Assembly (NCBI GenBank): GCA_947685225.1
Contig: CANTUV010000039.1
Coordinates: 38,370,001 to 38,434,000, forward strand
Source: Garcia nutans
Taxonomy: Eukaryota; Streptophyta; Magnoliopsida; Malpighiales; Euphorbiaceae
Direction: 5' to 3'
Length of the DNA stretch: 64,000 bases
The position numbers and the translations under genes were made by a program. Within the stretch, counting starts at the first letter, position 1; each line of letters begins with the position of its first letter. The notes beneath the pieces are model-generated. The model was not told the DNA's origin, did not search any database, and saw only the letters and a program-made list of their open reading frames with translations. Of this stretch, positions 44,910-54,767 are shown one piece after another.

Positions 44910-45610
44910 TCATTTGCAGATATGGGGTCCCACACATTGTGATATCGGACAATGGGGTACAGTTTCAAGGAGCAGTTAAGGACTTATTCTAGAAGTACCA
45001 AATCCATCATCACCAATCCTCCCCTTATAGACTAAAGGCTAATGGCACAGTGGAAGCAGCAAATAAGACAATTAAGCAGATTCTGTCTAAGATGACCATT
45101 ATTTATAGGGATTGGTCAGAGATGCTTCCTTTTGCTTTATGGAGATATAGAATAAGTGTGCGAACCCCAACTGGAATGACGCCATTTTTTTTAGTTTATG
45201 GGATGGAAGCAGTGTTGCCAATTGAGATTTAGATCAAATCATTAAGGGTGGTCCTGGAAGCTAAATTGCTTGAGACAGAATGGGTAGTGAGCAGATACAC
45301 ACAGTTAGCTTTATTAAAAGAGAGAAGGTTAAAAGCACTATATCATCATCAGCTGTATCAAAGAAAGATAGCTCGAGCCTACAATAGGAGGGTTAAGATC
45401 AGAAGTTTAAAGTCAACGGCTTAGTATTAAAGCAGTGTAAGCCTAATGTCCCCGACCCAAAAGGAAAGTTTAGACCTAGTTGGGAAGGGTCGTATGTTGT
45501 AAAGCAAGTCATAAACAAAGGTGCAGTCAAACTGTCGGACATGGATGGAAATGAGTTTAGTGAGCTAGTAATTATTGACAGGCTAAGAGGTTTTATGTAT
45601 AAAAAAGGGT
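44910..45610 (+). pseudogene. pol: Tat-A integrase, C-terminal part
   Basis: Resumes after copia-2 with RYGVPH, then SDNGVQFQGAVKDLF carrying the second catalytic Asp, then SPYRLKANGTVEAANKTI with the catalytic Glu. Single stops at about 44989 and 45230 interrupt it. The C-terminal domain (YQRKIARAYNRRVKIR) is followed by a shift near 45405 and a readable end GRFRPSWEG-like to about 45610, where solo-G1 enters. It is homologous to 62550-63235 in Tat-B. Confidence 0.85.
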
Positions 45611-45613
45611 AGC

Positions 45614-47017
45614 TGTGAACCTCGGATTCCACCCGCAAAGGATTCGGGCGAACGTTCACTCGTTGTCGAGAGTCGCCACTCAGTTTATTTTGTTCGAAGG
45701 GAAAAACTAAGAAAACCCTTGTTTGACTCCAATAATGCATCCAATGTAAAGGCTTCTAGTCTGCGAACCCAAGGAGGATTCGGGGACTATGTCATGCATT
45801 TGACTAACTTGCAAAAAGAACAAATCTAAAAGGAATGAAGAAAAGAAGAGACACGGGTTGTTAGTAAATTGTGGACTTGCTATTTGGGGTGAATCCCAAA
45901 TATGCCTACATACTCCCGTTTGAATGGGAGATCAAAGCCCATGTAGTTCGGAAAAGCCTATTTAAAGGCGATGAAAATTATGCTTCATGCATGTGTGTGT
46001 GTATGCTTCGTGCATTTGTCGGGCTTTTTGCCAAATTGGTGAGATTTAGCACTTAGTGCTAAATGGTGAAATTTAGGTACTTTGTACCAAAAAGATGCAA
46101 ATTTTAGGCCTTTGGCCTGCATTGTCGGGCTTTTTGCCAAATTTATGAGATTTAGCACTTAGTGCTAAATGGTGAAATTTAGGTACTTCGTACCAAAAGA
46201 GTGCAATATGGCTTCATGCCAAAAGATTGATTGATTGTGAAATTTAGGTACTTCGTACCAAAGTGAGACAATTTAGGCTTCGTGTCAAAAGGTTGATTTT
46301 AACTGTGAAATTTAGGTACTTTGTACCAAAAGGATGCGATTTAGGCTCCATGCCAAAAAGATTGATTGATTCACGGCTTAATGCCGAAATGTTGATTGAT
46401 TTGTCCATTAAGCCATTAGACCTAAAAGGATTAGGTCTTTGACTGAAAGAAATTAAGAAGAAGATGGAATGCTTATGACATGCTTAAATTGACAAATGAT
46501 GAATTAGGATATTACCTTGCTTAGGATTTTTCCACTTCGAAGTTCCAGATCTCGTTTTCTTGGACCTTGGATTATGATTCTTGATTACGGATTAAATTCG
46601 TCAGCATGAGGCCCGGAGTCTCCAAAAGCCAACCTCTTTTTCTGAACACTTGAAGGCAATTTATAGGCAAAATAGGGCTGGACGGCGGCCGGGCCGCCGT
46701 GGATGTGACAAGCCGAAAAGACGGAAGAAGCCAAAAGTTTTGGTGGCCGGGCCGCCGATTTTGGCGGCTGAGCCGCCGGGGTCACGGTGGCTGGGCCGCC
46801 GGTTTCGTCCGGTTTTCGCTCAAACTGATTTTTCGGGAGCTAGAGACCTCCAAAAATTATTCCGGGACCATATCCGTGATCCTCACGTCGTCCCAGACAT
46901 TTCAAGTACCATATTGATATACTTCCGGTGAACTTTTACTGTGGACCCCCGGTCCAGCTCGGTTGTCCACAGTCTGAGAAAATTGGCTTCCCGAGCCTCA
47001 AAATTCGAGTGTTCACA
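45614..47017 (+). mobile_element. solo-G1: 1.4 kb solo LTR
   Basis: Starts TGTGAACCTCGG, ends GAGTGTTCACA, flanked by GTAGC (45609-45613, 47018-47022). The same family as solo-G2 (59009-60511). No coding content. It has a hairpin array at about 46015-46400, and a GC-rich part with CCGGGCCGCCG motifs (46680-46805) that is partly missing in solo-G2. Strand assumed from the hairpin-array orientation shared with G2; which end is 5' is not proved. Confidence 0.9.
46015..46400. repeat. Hairpin array in solo-G1
   Basis: Consecutive short hairpins with T-rich loops and different arms: TTTAGCACT-T-AGTGCTAAA (46045-46063), GGTAC-TTT-GTACC (46076-46088), AGGCC-TTT-GGCCT, TGGC-TTCAT-GCCA and CGGC-TTAAT-GCCG. 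Several recur two to four times. The same set is in solo-G2 at about 59440-59900 in a different copy number. Confidence 0.85.
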
Positions 47018-47481
47018 GTAGCCTAGGCAAAAGTTAGAGCATTTTGCTAGTTTTGAAAACCAGAAAGGCGGGCAAGGCGACAATTAGGGCTAAATGAGAG
47101 AAAATTATCAATTAGAAAATCCCAAAGGGCTAGTTGGAGACAAGAGTAATCTTGTGTATGCTGGCTTTACGTTTGATTATTCCCCAATTTAATAAAACAT
47201 AGTTAATATTTAAATTGTTCTATGTGCACTATTTTGAATTAGTTAGACCATTAGGATAAAATAAATAACACAATAGCAAAGGTGATGACAAATTATAAAA
47301 GGAAAGAACACATCTTTTATTACTATTATTATTCATCCTAACATCATTTTTTCTAAAGAATTGACAAGTGTAAAATCTATGGTAGATGATAAGTGTAGCG
47401 TGAAGGCCAACTTTTCTTCAGTCGATCCAAGAAAGCTTCAGTCAGATGAGGCATGTCCAAATCAGGAGTAAACTTAGGACC
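47018..47481 (+). other. Tat-A 3' non-coding region after pol
   Basis: No gene. It matches Tat-B 63280-63600: 'gcctaggcaaaagttagag', 'cttgtgtatgctggcttta', then 'ccccaatttaataaaa', a likely old poly(A)-signal-like region. Confidence 0.6.
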
Positions 47482-48620
47482 TCAAGGCTCAGCTCCATAT
47501 TGGCGGTCAAGTCGATGAGGATTATAGAAAGTACCTTGACAAAGAGCAGTAAGAGGAACATACATCAGATACGTTCGAATGGTGACATGGGTGATCTTCC
47601 ACCAAGGTACCAACCAACAGGTGTTAATCATAGCTCGTGAGCAGACCCAGTAAATCCAATCGGCCAATGAAGAAGCATGATGTAGTAGTTTTCTGGCAGA
47701 ATGATTTCGTGGCAGATATCTGGCAAAATCCATAGATGGAGTGTCGAATAAGTAGAGATGCTCCTGTAACCAGATCTGTAAACACAAGCAATAATTTAAA
47801 AAAAAAGGGGTTCACTAAGTTGAAAACCCACAAGGGCGACTTAGGTAAAAATTAGGATAGCTTGCTAGCTCCGAAAACCTGCTAGGTCAAACTAGGCAAA
47901 AATTAGAGTAATAAAAAAAGGTCCTCTAAGTTGAAAACCCGCAAGGGCGGCTTGGAAAAAAATTAGGATAGCTTCCTAGCTTTAAAAATCCACAAGGTCG
48001 GACTAGGCAAAAATTAGAGCAATAAAAAAATAAAAAGAAAAAAATGGGTCTAGAATGAAAACCTAAAAGGGTGATTTAGGTAATTACCTGAAGCAACAGA
48101 GGACTTCCAGCCAATCTCCTTAAAGATTCTATCTTGAATTGATCCAATCCGATTAGGGTTTTGGCCATGATCACGGGCACTGGTGGCAATCCTCCTTCCA
48201 TTTGTTCCATAATATCCAATACCCATGGATCGATGTCGCCATCAGGAGAAATAAGTAAGAATTGACCAAGCAAGCAAAGATAGAACATATGTCCCCAAGC
48301 TTTGGTGGAAGCCAAATGAGAAGTACAAAAGTCCATTAAGGGACCAAGCAAAATTTTCTCACCTCTCATCAACTGCAAAACTTCAGGCTTTGAAAGTTGA
48401 AACAACATCTACATCTTTTGATGAGTTTTAGAAATCAATATGGGCAATGCCATTGGTTGATTGCTATAAAATCTAAGGATAACTTTAAATTCTTCTATCA
48501 TGGGATAAATTTCAAAGTTGTTTATCTTGAAAGTCCTAGTTTTCACATCCCAAAAGGAAGCCATGGCATGTAAAAAGGAATGGTCTAACTTGACATTTTG
48601 GAAGCAATTTAAGTTATTGA
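47482..48620 (-). pseudogene. Antisense ORF of Tat-A 3' region (plant-mobile-domain-like)
   Basis: Minus-strand code opposite to gag-pol. From about 48620 it reads LDHSFLHAMASFWDVKTRTF and FEIYPMIEEFKVILRFYSNQ, a stop at about 48411, then the ORF 48408-48076 with LLGPLMDFCTSHLASTKAWG and LLISPDGDIDPW. After a non-coding gap (47790-48070, repeats of 'gaaaacccgcaagggcg') it resumes at 47787-47482 with TPSMDFARYLP, CWLVPWWKITHVTI and LMYVPLTALCQG. The last block is also in Tat-B (63956-63582). The 'FWD...RTF...PMIEEF' pattern resembles plant mobile domain or DUF7745-type proteins. Antisense extra ORFs are known in this place in Tat-lineage elements. The gap may be an intron. Exact family is uncertain. 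Confidence 0.65.
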
Positions 48621-49007
48621 GTTGAGACCATGATATTTGTTCCTAATGTGTAGACTTAATGGTTGTAGACCCTCAATTTTGACCTAATCAGGTCCAATAT
48701 GTTTTATTTAATCTAAAATGATTTTTGTTGTCTAATTGGTCCAAAATAATTTTTATTAAATAATTTTTGCTTTAGTTTCTAATTTTTATTAATAAAAAAT
48801 AGAAATAAACAAATAAAAGTTAAAAAATAAAAATAAAAATAAAATCAAAGTCAGAAAAATCGGAGACAAAAAATTGTCGTGTGGGCCCGTAGGCACGGGC
48901 CCATGGGCATTTCGCCTGCAGGAAATTCCTGCGGGGGAAATCACTATGCTATTTTGCACGCAGAAATTTTCTGCTTGCGAAATAGCTTACGGACCCGCTC
49001 CGCGCGC

Positions 49008-49474
49008 TGTCACGGGATTTCTTTCTCAAAAACTCAAACCCGTGCGGCACTAGCAAACTTTGCCCAATCACTATAAAGAAAGCTAGTCAGCCTTACCCCA
49101 ATAAGCGTAATGCGGAAGCTAAACAAAGTAGCTTAATCACAAGAGAAGAAGAGAGAATTGGGAGAATGCTTGAATGCTTATATTACTTGAATTTCTTATG
49201 TTGTTACAACAAATGAATCCTACATCTATTTATACTACTCCACCTCCTCAATGGACGGCTTAGATCAATTTGATCCAATGGTGGAGAATACTACTTCTAG
49301 AATTCTCTACACTAGTCTAGTATGTACAAGGAGATTCCTTATCTTTCTACATACTTCTACACTAGTCTATAAGTTTCTAGAGACTTCCACACATCTCTAG
49401 ACTATTATGGAAAATTCCAGACATTTCTTTGGAGAACCTCACGTTCTCGGCAATATCACGAGCGAGTCGTGACA
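49008..49474 (-). repeat. 3' LTR of Chr-H
   Basis: 467 bp. On the minus strand it starts TGTCACGACTCGC and ends AATCCCGTGACA. A polypurine tract (GTGGGGGAGAA on the minus strand) lies at 49475-49485. TATA-like TATTTATAC complement at 49227-49235. The pol stop codon lies inside this LTR at 49456-49458. Confidence 0.93.
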
Positions 49475-49949
49475 TTCTCCCCCACTAAATCTGGCGACGT
49501 CCTCATTGCCTCCAAGTCTTCATAGGCTTGAATTTGTTCCTTGAATTGCCACAAATGTTGGATAGGTTCCCAACTGGATTCACTTTCGGGCAATCTCTTC
49601 CACTTGACAAGGAGTTCATGTGTGGGCGGTTGATTGGAATGACGCTTTACTCTATCGGCCAAAATTTCCTCCACTTCCTTTGTCATGTTGGATGCGCACA
49701 CCCATTGGCGCCCTTTGCGATACCCCACGGCTTGAATCTTCCAAATCTTCTTTATATGGCTTTAACAAGCTCACATGGAATACGGGATGAAATTTGATTT
49801 TTGGAGGTAACTCCACCTTATAGGCTTGCTTTCCTAATGATGGGAAATGGTCCCTCATACCTCCTAATGAGTCCACGATGTAGCCCCGTCAACCTTGCAT
49901 GGTTATGCATCTTGACGAGTACAAGGTCTCCTACTTGGAATTCCCTCGG
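49456..49949 (-). pseudogene. pol: Chr-H pol, integrase C-terminus and chromodomain
   Basis: After the TAA at 49947-49949 the code goes on through the integrase C-terminal barrel (about 49940-49760: KVELPPKIKFHPVFHVSLLK) with at least one frame change near 49740. It then reaches the chromodomain in 49728-49456: VEEILADRVKRHSNQ, HELLVKWKRLPESESSWEP and QIQAYED. The aromatic cage Trp of VKW and the SSWEP turn are present. Chromodomains steer chromovirus integration toward marked chromatin. The reading frame ends in the LTR, so the last six residues are encoded by LTR sequence. Confidence 0.85.
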
Positions 49950-51452
49950 TTACCTCTTCTTATCGGCCCACTTCTTCATCCTTTTGGATGCCTTCTCCAA
50001 GTAGATTCTAGCGACATCGGCATTATCGTTCCAACCTTTGGCAAATTTATAGGTTGAAGGACTAACACCAGTATAGCCTGTTGCAATTGAATTTGGAGTC
50101 AAGGGTTGTTGGCCCATGACTATCTCAAATGGACTATGCCCTGTGGATTCACTCCTTTGAAGGTTGTAAGAGAATTGGGCAACATCAAGTAGCTTAGCCC
50201 AATCTCGTTGATTGGAACTCACATAGTGCCTCAAGTATAGCTCCAACAAGGCATTCACCCTCTCCGTTTGTCCATCCGTTTGAGGGTGGAAACTAGTTGA
50301 GAATTTGAGGTCGGTACCCAACAGCTTGAACAACTCAGTCCAAAATCTCCCCGTGAAGCGAGTGTCCCTATCGCTCACAATAGTCTTGGGCACGCCCCAA
50401 TATTTCACAACATGCTTCAAGAACAAATGTGCAGCTTGTTCGGCGGTGCACTCCTTCGGTGTTGGGAAGAAAGTAGCATATTTGGAGAATTGATCCACCA
50501 CTACTAACACCCAATTGCATCCTTCGGATGTGGGTAAACCCACGATGAAATCCAAAGAAACACTTTCCCAAGGCCTTTCGGGGATGGGAAGTGGCTCGAG
50601 TAGACACGCGGGTAATTGTTGCTCCACCTTGTCTTGTTGGCATATAAGACAAGTTTTTACATATGCCTCAATATAATCCTTTAAGTGAGGCCAATAATAA
50701 GCATCTTCCACCAATGCGAGAGTCTGATGCATCCCTGGATGACCAGCCCATTTGCTATCATGGCACTCTTTCAATGTCTCCCTTCTTAAGTTGCCATGTG
50801 ATGGAACATAGAGCCTCCTTCCTTTGGTGTATACCAAGCCATCTTCTACCCAAAAGCGTCTTGTCTTCCCTTCTTTGACAAGAGCAATGATGGTTTGGGC
50901 CATGGAATCATGCTCTATTCCCTCCTTGATGCGTGACTTCAAGGTGCTTTGAGGACTACTAATGTCGGCTAGCTCTCCTTTTCTACTCAAAGCATCTGCA
51001 ACTAAGTTGGCTTTACCAGGCTTGTACTCCAATGTGTAGTTGAACTCCGCTAGGAAGTCTTGCCATCTAGCTTGCTTTGGAGATAGCTTCTTTTGTGTTT
51101 GGAAATAGCTAGTGGCAACATTGTCCGTCTTAACCACAAACTTGCTCCCAAGCAAGTAATGTCGCCATGTGCGCAAACAATGCACTACCGCGGTCATCTC
51201 TTTTTCTTGTACCGTATACCGCCTCTTGGTATCATTGAGCTTCCTACTTTCAAAGGAAATAGGATGTCCATCTTGCATCAATACTCTACCTATTGCAAAA
51301 TTGAAAGCATCGGTATGCACCTCAAATGGTTGGAGATAGTTGGGAAGTGCTAACACCGGCTCCTCCACAATTGCCTTCTTTAATTCTTCAAAGGCATGTT
51401 GGCATTGCAAACTCCACTCCCAACTTCGCCCCTTCTTTAGTAAATCCGTCAT
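49950..51452 (-). CDS. pol: Chr-H pol, RNase H and integrase
   Basis: Open 500-residue part of pol. RNase H begins near residue 45 (FEVHTDAFNFAIGRVLMQDG) with KTDNVATSYF and ADALSRKG. Integrase zinc site: H and H in ECHDSKWAGHPGMHQ, Cys pair in TCLICQQDK (about 245-285). Core: SLDFIVGLP (first Asp, about 300), SDRDTRFTGRFW (second, about 360), and the Glu of TDGQTERVN. The start shown is not natural: the frame joins the RT ORF upstream but is cut from it by a one-base change in a G5 run on the plus strand (51454-51458). It ends at a TAA (49947-49949) within the integrase C-terminal region. Catalytic residues are intact. Confidence 0.88.
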   Translation of the reverse strand: MTDLLKKGRSWEWSLQCQHAFEELKKAIVEEPVLALPNYLQPFEVHTDAFNFAIGRVLMQDGHPISFESRKLNDTKRRYTVQEKEMTAVVHCLRTWRHYLLGSKFVVKTDNVATSYFQTQKKLSPKQARWQDFLAEFNYTLEYKPGKANLVADALSRKGELADISSPQSTLKSRIKEGIEHDSMAQTIIALVKEGKTRRFWVEDGLVYTKGRRLYVPSHGNLRRETLKECHDSKWAGHPGMHQTLALVEDAYYWPHLKDYIEAYVKTCLICQQDKVEQQLPACLLEPLPIPERPWESVSLDFIVGLPTSEGCNWVLVVVDQFSKYATFFPTPKECTAEQAAHLFLKHVVKYWGVPKTIVSDRDTRFTGRFWTELFKLLGTDLKFSTSFHPQTDGQTERVNALLELYLRHYVSSNQRDWAKLLDVAQFSYNLQRSESTGHSPFEIVMGQQPLTPNSIATGYTGVSPSTYKFAKGWNDNADVARIYLEKASKRMKKWADKKR

Positions 51453-51519
51453 TGGGGGCAGTTATAGAAGAGTATCCCTTGATGAATCTTCTATAGTAAC
51501 TCACCAAGCCAAGGAATGA

Positions 51520-52818
51520 TCACAACTCGGTGATTTTGGTTGGCGGCTCCCAATCTTGGATAGCTTGTACCTTGGACTTGTCCATCTTTAGCTTGCCTCT
51601 ACCGATAACATGACCCAAGAAATTCACCTCTTCTTGGGTGAAGGAACATTTTTCCTTCTTCACATAGAGTTCATTTTCCTTTAAGGTGTGGAACACTTGC
51701 CTCAAATGCTCTACATGCTCCTCCAATGTTTTGCTATAGATCACAATATCATCAAGGTACACAACTACAAATCGATCAAGGAAAGGAGCAAGTACCTTAT
51801 TCATGAGGGTGCAAAATGTCACCGGCGCATTGGTGAGGCCAAAAGGCATCACAAGGAATTCATATGATCCATACCTTGTGACACATGCCGTCTTTGGCTC
51901 ATCTCCTTCGGCTATGCGAACTTGATAGTACCCCGATCGTAAATCCAACTTGGTGAAGTACCTTGCATTGCCAAGTTGATCAAATAAATCCACAATGAGT
52001 GGGATGGGATATTTATTCTTGATGGTAATCTTGTTGAGTGCTCGGTAGTCAATGCAAAGCCGAAGTGAGCCATCATGCTTCTTTTGGAATAAAACCGGTG
52101 CACCATAAGGAGCTTTGGAGGGACGAATATAACCGGCATCAAGTAAGTCCTTCAATTGCCTCCTTAGCTCTTCTAACTCGGGTGGTGCCATGCGATAGGG
52201 AGCAAAAGCGGGTGGTTTTGCTCCAACCTCCAACTCAATGGCATGATCCACCTCTCTTCTTGGAGGAAGCCTTTTTGGTAGCTCGGTAGGCATGATGTCC
52301 TTGAATTCTTCAAGCACGTCTTGAATTAGCTTTGGTGCATTTACCCCTCCATCCATGGGGCCTTCATCTACCTTGAGGGTGGCAAGATAAGTTGGCTCTT
52401 TTCTCTTCACCCCCTTGGAGAGTTGGATTGCAGACACCATTCTCTCCTTGCTAATCTCCCTCTTGACAGGAACAACACATGGTTGCCCCTTCTCCATGAT
52501 GCACATGGTGTCGGCGTAGGGAACCAAGAAAGCCTTCACCATGTCTAGAAAGTCTATTCCCAAATAGAACTTATTATCGTCAATGGGAGCAATAGTAATG
52601 TTGACCTTACCTCTCCATTGGCTGATTTTAATATCGGTGTCTCGTGCTACACCATCAATTAGGAGACTCTTGGTATTGACCCCCTTGACTAAACCCCTTT
52701 CCTTGGTGAAGGGTAAGCCAATCTTGTCCGCTAGCTCCTTGGCCATGTAGACTGTGTCGGCACCGGTATCCACCAAGGCTTGGACGGTCTTTCCCCCAAT
52801 CTCGGTCTCCACATACAT
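51520..52818 (-). CDS. pol: Chr-H pol, protease and RT
   Basis: 432 residues. Protease ALVDTGADTVYMA near residue 18. A linker follows with PTELPKRLPPRREVDHAIEL, then RT: IRPSKAPYGAPVLFQKKHDG, CIDYRALNKITIKNKYP, MPFGLTNAPVTF and catalytic YLDDIVIYS near residue 354, then LGHVIGRGKLKMD. It ends with TGA at 51520-51522 in the 'TEL-stop-SFLGL' segment just after the RT thumb. Gag lies in the same frame upstream, separated by a single TGA (52825-52827) with three codons between, so gag and pol were one frame or used read-through. Confidence 0.9.
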   Translation of the reverse strand: MYVETEIGGKTVQALVDTGADTVYMAKELADKIGLPFTKERGLVKGVNTKSLLIDGVARDTDIKISQWRGKVNITIAPIDDNKFYLGIDFLDMVKAFLVPYADTMCIMEKGQPCVVPVKREISKERMVSAIQLSKGVKRKEPTYLATLKVDEGPMDGGVNAPKLIQDVLEEFKDIMPTELPKRLPPRREVDHAIELEVGAKPPAFAPYRMAPPELEELRRQLKDLLDAGYIRPSKAPYGAPVLFQKKHDGSLRLCIDYRALNKITIKNKYPIPLIVDLFDQLGNARYFTKLDLRSGYYQVRIAEGDEPKTACVTRYGSYEFLVMPFGLTNAPVTFCTLMNKVLAPFLDRFVVVYLDDIVIYSKTLEEHVEHLRQVFHTLKENELYVKKEKCSFTQEEVNFLGHVIGRGKLKMDKSKVQAIQDWEPPTKITEL

Positions 52819-52824
52819 TCGGCC

Positions 52825-54062
52825 TCATGGTTTCTCTTCCACTTTGGCTTGAATTGCACTAAGTAAGTGCATTGAAGCAAGTCTTCGTTCTTCTTGCTTC
52901 TCCTCCTCCATGAATAAGGCAGCAATCTTTCCACGCTTAGGACACTCAAAAGCCCGATGAGGCCCATTGCATAAGAAGCAAGCAATTTTGAATTTGGAAG
53001 CATCATTCTTGTCTTCCATCTTCCCCTTACCTTTATCTTTAGAGGATTGGCCCTTCTTGGGAGATTTGTCCCTATCTCCTCCACCTTTTCCATTATAGGT
53101 GGACTTCTTGCCTTGCTCCTTCTTCGAATCCTTCCTTTTAAATTCGATCAAGGACTCGGCAGTGGCCATTGCGGTAGCTAGATCTTGGACTCCCCTCCTT
53201 TGGAGTTCAAGCTTAGCCCATCCAGTTAGGCCATCCATAAAGCTAATGAGAGCATCCTCTTGCCCCATGTTTGGAATCTCCAACAACAACTCGGAGAATT
53301 CCTTCACATATTCCCTTATATAGCCTTCCTTGTGTTGGAGGCGACGAAGCTTGGCCCTAGCTTCGTTTTGAGCATCCTCGGGGTAGAACTGCTTCTTGAG
53401 TTCCACCTTGAAGCCTTCCCAAGTGTCGATAGTGCAAAGACCCTTCTTCACATCATCACACCTTCTTCGCCACCACACCATGGTGATATCCCTTAAGTAG
53501 GGAGTGACGCTCTTCACCCATTGAGCATCATCAAATATTCCTACCGCATCAAAGTAATTCTCAACACTCCAAAGAAAATTGTCAATTTTCCTTGCATTCC
53601 TCGCCCCATTATAGGCTTGAGGTCGGGGAACTCCACCTTGTTGGTAGGAGCGGCATGCGTAGCTCCACCTCCATTGGCTACGGCAGCCATGCATACACTA
53701 AGTTGAGTTTGAAGTTTCTCCACAATTTCTTCAAGGTTTGTAATTCTTACCTTGCAAGCATTCACCTCATCATCCTTCGCAGCAACAGTGGCCTCCAAGG
53801 ATTGCATCTTCTTGGACACTACATCCAAGGCTGTGTTTAAGGCACCTTGCATCTCCTCGCGGAGCTCATCCACCCCAATAGACTCTTGCCCCTCAATGCG
53901 TTGGTCCATATCTTCGACTTTGTCACTTATCTCAGACATGGTGGCACTGAACCTTGTCAACCTTTCCTCCATGGCAGCGATGATGTTCCTCGACTTTTCC
54001 TTGCGACCCCTCCCTCCTTGGGTGGTGTTGGTAGTAACAGATGGATTGGTATCGTCTGCCAT
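52825..54062 (-). pseudogene. gag: Chr-H gag
   Basis: Start MADDTNPSVTTNTTQGG at 54062. The N-terminal part is coiled-coil-like (AAMEERLTRFSATMSEISDK and SLEATVAAKDDEVNACKVRI). A one-base change near 53630 shifts the frame; the rest (to 52825) has NGARNARKIDNFLWSVENYF, the Gag capsid core KGLCTIDTWEGFKVELKKQF, and a nucleocapsid knuckle CFLCNGPHRAFEC (C-x2-C-x3-H-x4-C) after a Lys-rich stretch. Structure and motifs fit chromovirus gag. The primer site TTGGTATCAGAGCCA (complement of about 54090-54104) lies just upstream of the start. Confidence 0.87.
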
Positions 54063-54105
54063 TCTCTTGTGTTGAGGTCTTTCTTAACTTGGCTCTGATA
54101 CCAAC

Positions 54106-54572
54106 TGTCACAGGATTTCTTTCTCACAAACTCAAACCCGTGCGGCACTAGCAAACTTTGCCCAATCACTATAAAGAAAGCTAGTCAGCCTTACCCCAAT
54201 AAGCGTAATGCGGAAGCTAAACAAAGTAGCTTAATCACAAGAGAAGAAGAGAGAATTGGGAGAATGCTTGAATGCTTATATTACTTGAATTTCTTATGTT
54301 GTTACAACAAATGAATCCTACATCTATTTATACTACTCCACCTCCTCAATGGACGGCTTAGATCAATTTGATCCAATGGTGGAGAATACTACTTCTAGAA
54401 TTCTCTACACTAGTCTAGTATATACATGGAGATTCCTTATCTTTCTACATACTTCTATACTAGTCTATAAGTTTCTAGAGACTTCCACACATATCTAGAC
54501 TATTATGGAAAATTCTGGACATTTCTTTGGAGAACCTCACGTTCTCGGCAATATCAAGAGCGAGTCGTGACA
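54106..54572 (-). repeat. 5' LTR of Chr-H
   Basis: 467 bp, the promoter-side LTR on the minus strand, with a TATA-like box complement at 54325-54333. About nine differences from 49008-49474. Flanked on the right by GCGCGC (54573-54578). Confidence 0.93.
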
Positions 54573-54758
54573 GCGCGCTGCCGCAGCCAGCTGCAGCAGA
54601 TTTTTTCGCCAGCGCAGTTTTTCCGCAGTAGTTTTTTTTCGGCAGTGCAAATTTTTCGATGCAAATTTTTTGAAACCTAATCCAATTAGGTTTTGGTTTC
54701 TTTTTTTTTTATTAATATTACTTACCTTAACTAATTAGGAATAAACAACCTCAAATCA

Positions 54759-54767
54759 CTATAAATA
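54759..54767 (+). promoter_or_regulatory. TATA box of the Tat-B LTR
   Basis: CTATAAATA, separated from the LTR start by Chr-H. It lies downstream of the palindrome-rich GC block, as in the other Tat LTRs. Confidence 0.65.

Larger units (their letters stand above)
23899..48663 (+). mobile_element. Tat-A: Ty3/gypsy Tat-lineage element with nested insertions
   Basis: Plus-strand element: LTR 23899-25818, Arg-type primer site, leader, gag, protease, G-patch, RT, RNase H, second (archaeal-like) RNase H, integrase, and an antisense ORF in the 3' part. The second RNase H (31490-31900) is diagnostic of the Tat/Ogre lineage. It is interrupted by copia-2 (32560-44909, with solo-F inside) and solo-G1 (45614-47017). 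Without these it is about 11 kb. All genes are broken. Right of 48663 comes a Tat-type LTR with no polypurine tract before it, so the true 3' end of Tat-A probably lies beyond the window and Tat-B is inserted in it; a shared LTR is the alternative. Confidence 0.82.
49008..54572 (-). mobile_element. Chr-H: chromovirus (Ty3/gypsy) nested in the Tat-B LTR
   Basis: 5565 bp, minus strand. LTRs of 467 bp each (49008-49474, 54106-54572), TGTCACG/CGTGACA ends, flanked by GCGCGC (49002-49007, 54573-54578). Met-type primer site beside the right LTR. Gag, protease, RT, RNase H, integrase and chromodomain are all recognisable with few breaks. I count about nine differences between the LTRs (about 98% identity), so this is one of the youngest insertions. 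The small LTR and gag style suggest the Galadriel or a nearby chromovirus clade, unproven. Confidence 0.93.

Noticed and set aside
46585..46931. ORFs in the GC-rich part of solo-G1
   Set aside because: Arise from CCGGGCCGCCG repeats; the block is partly missing from solo-G2, so no coding constraint.
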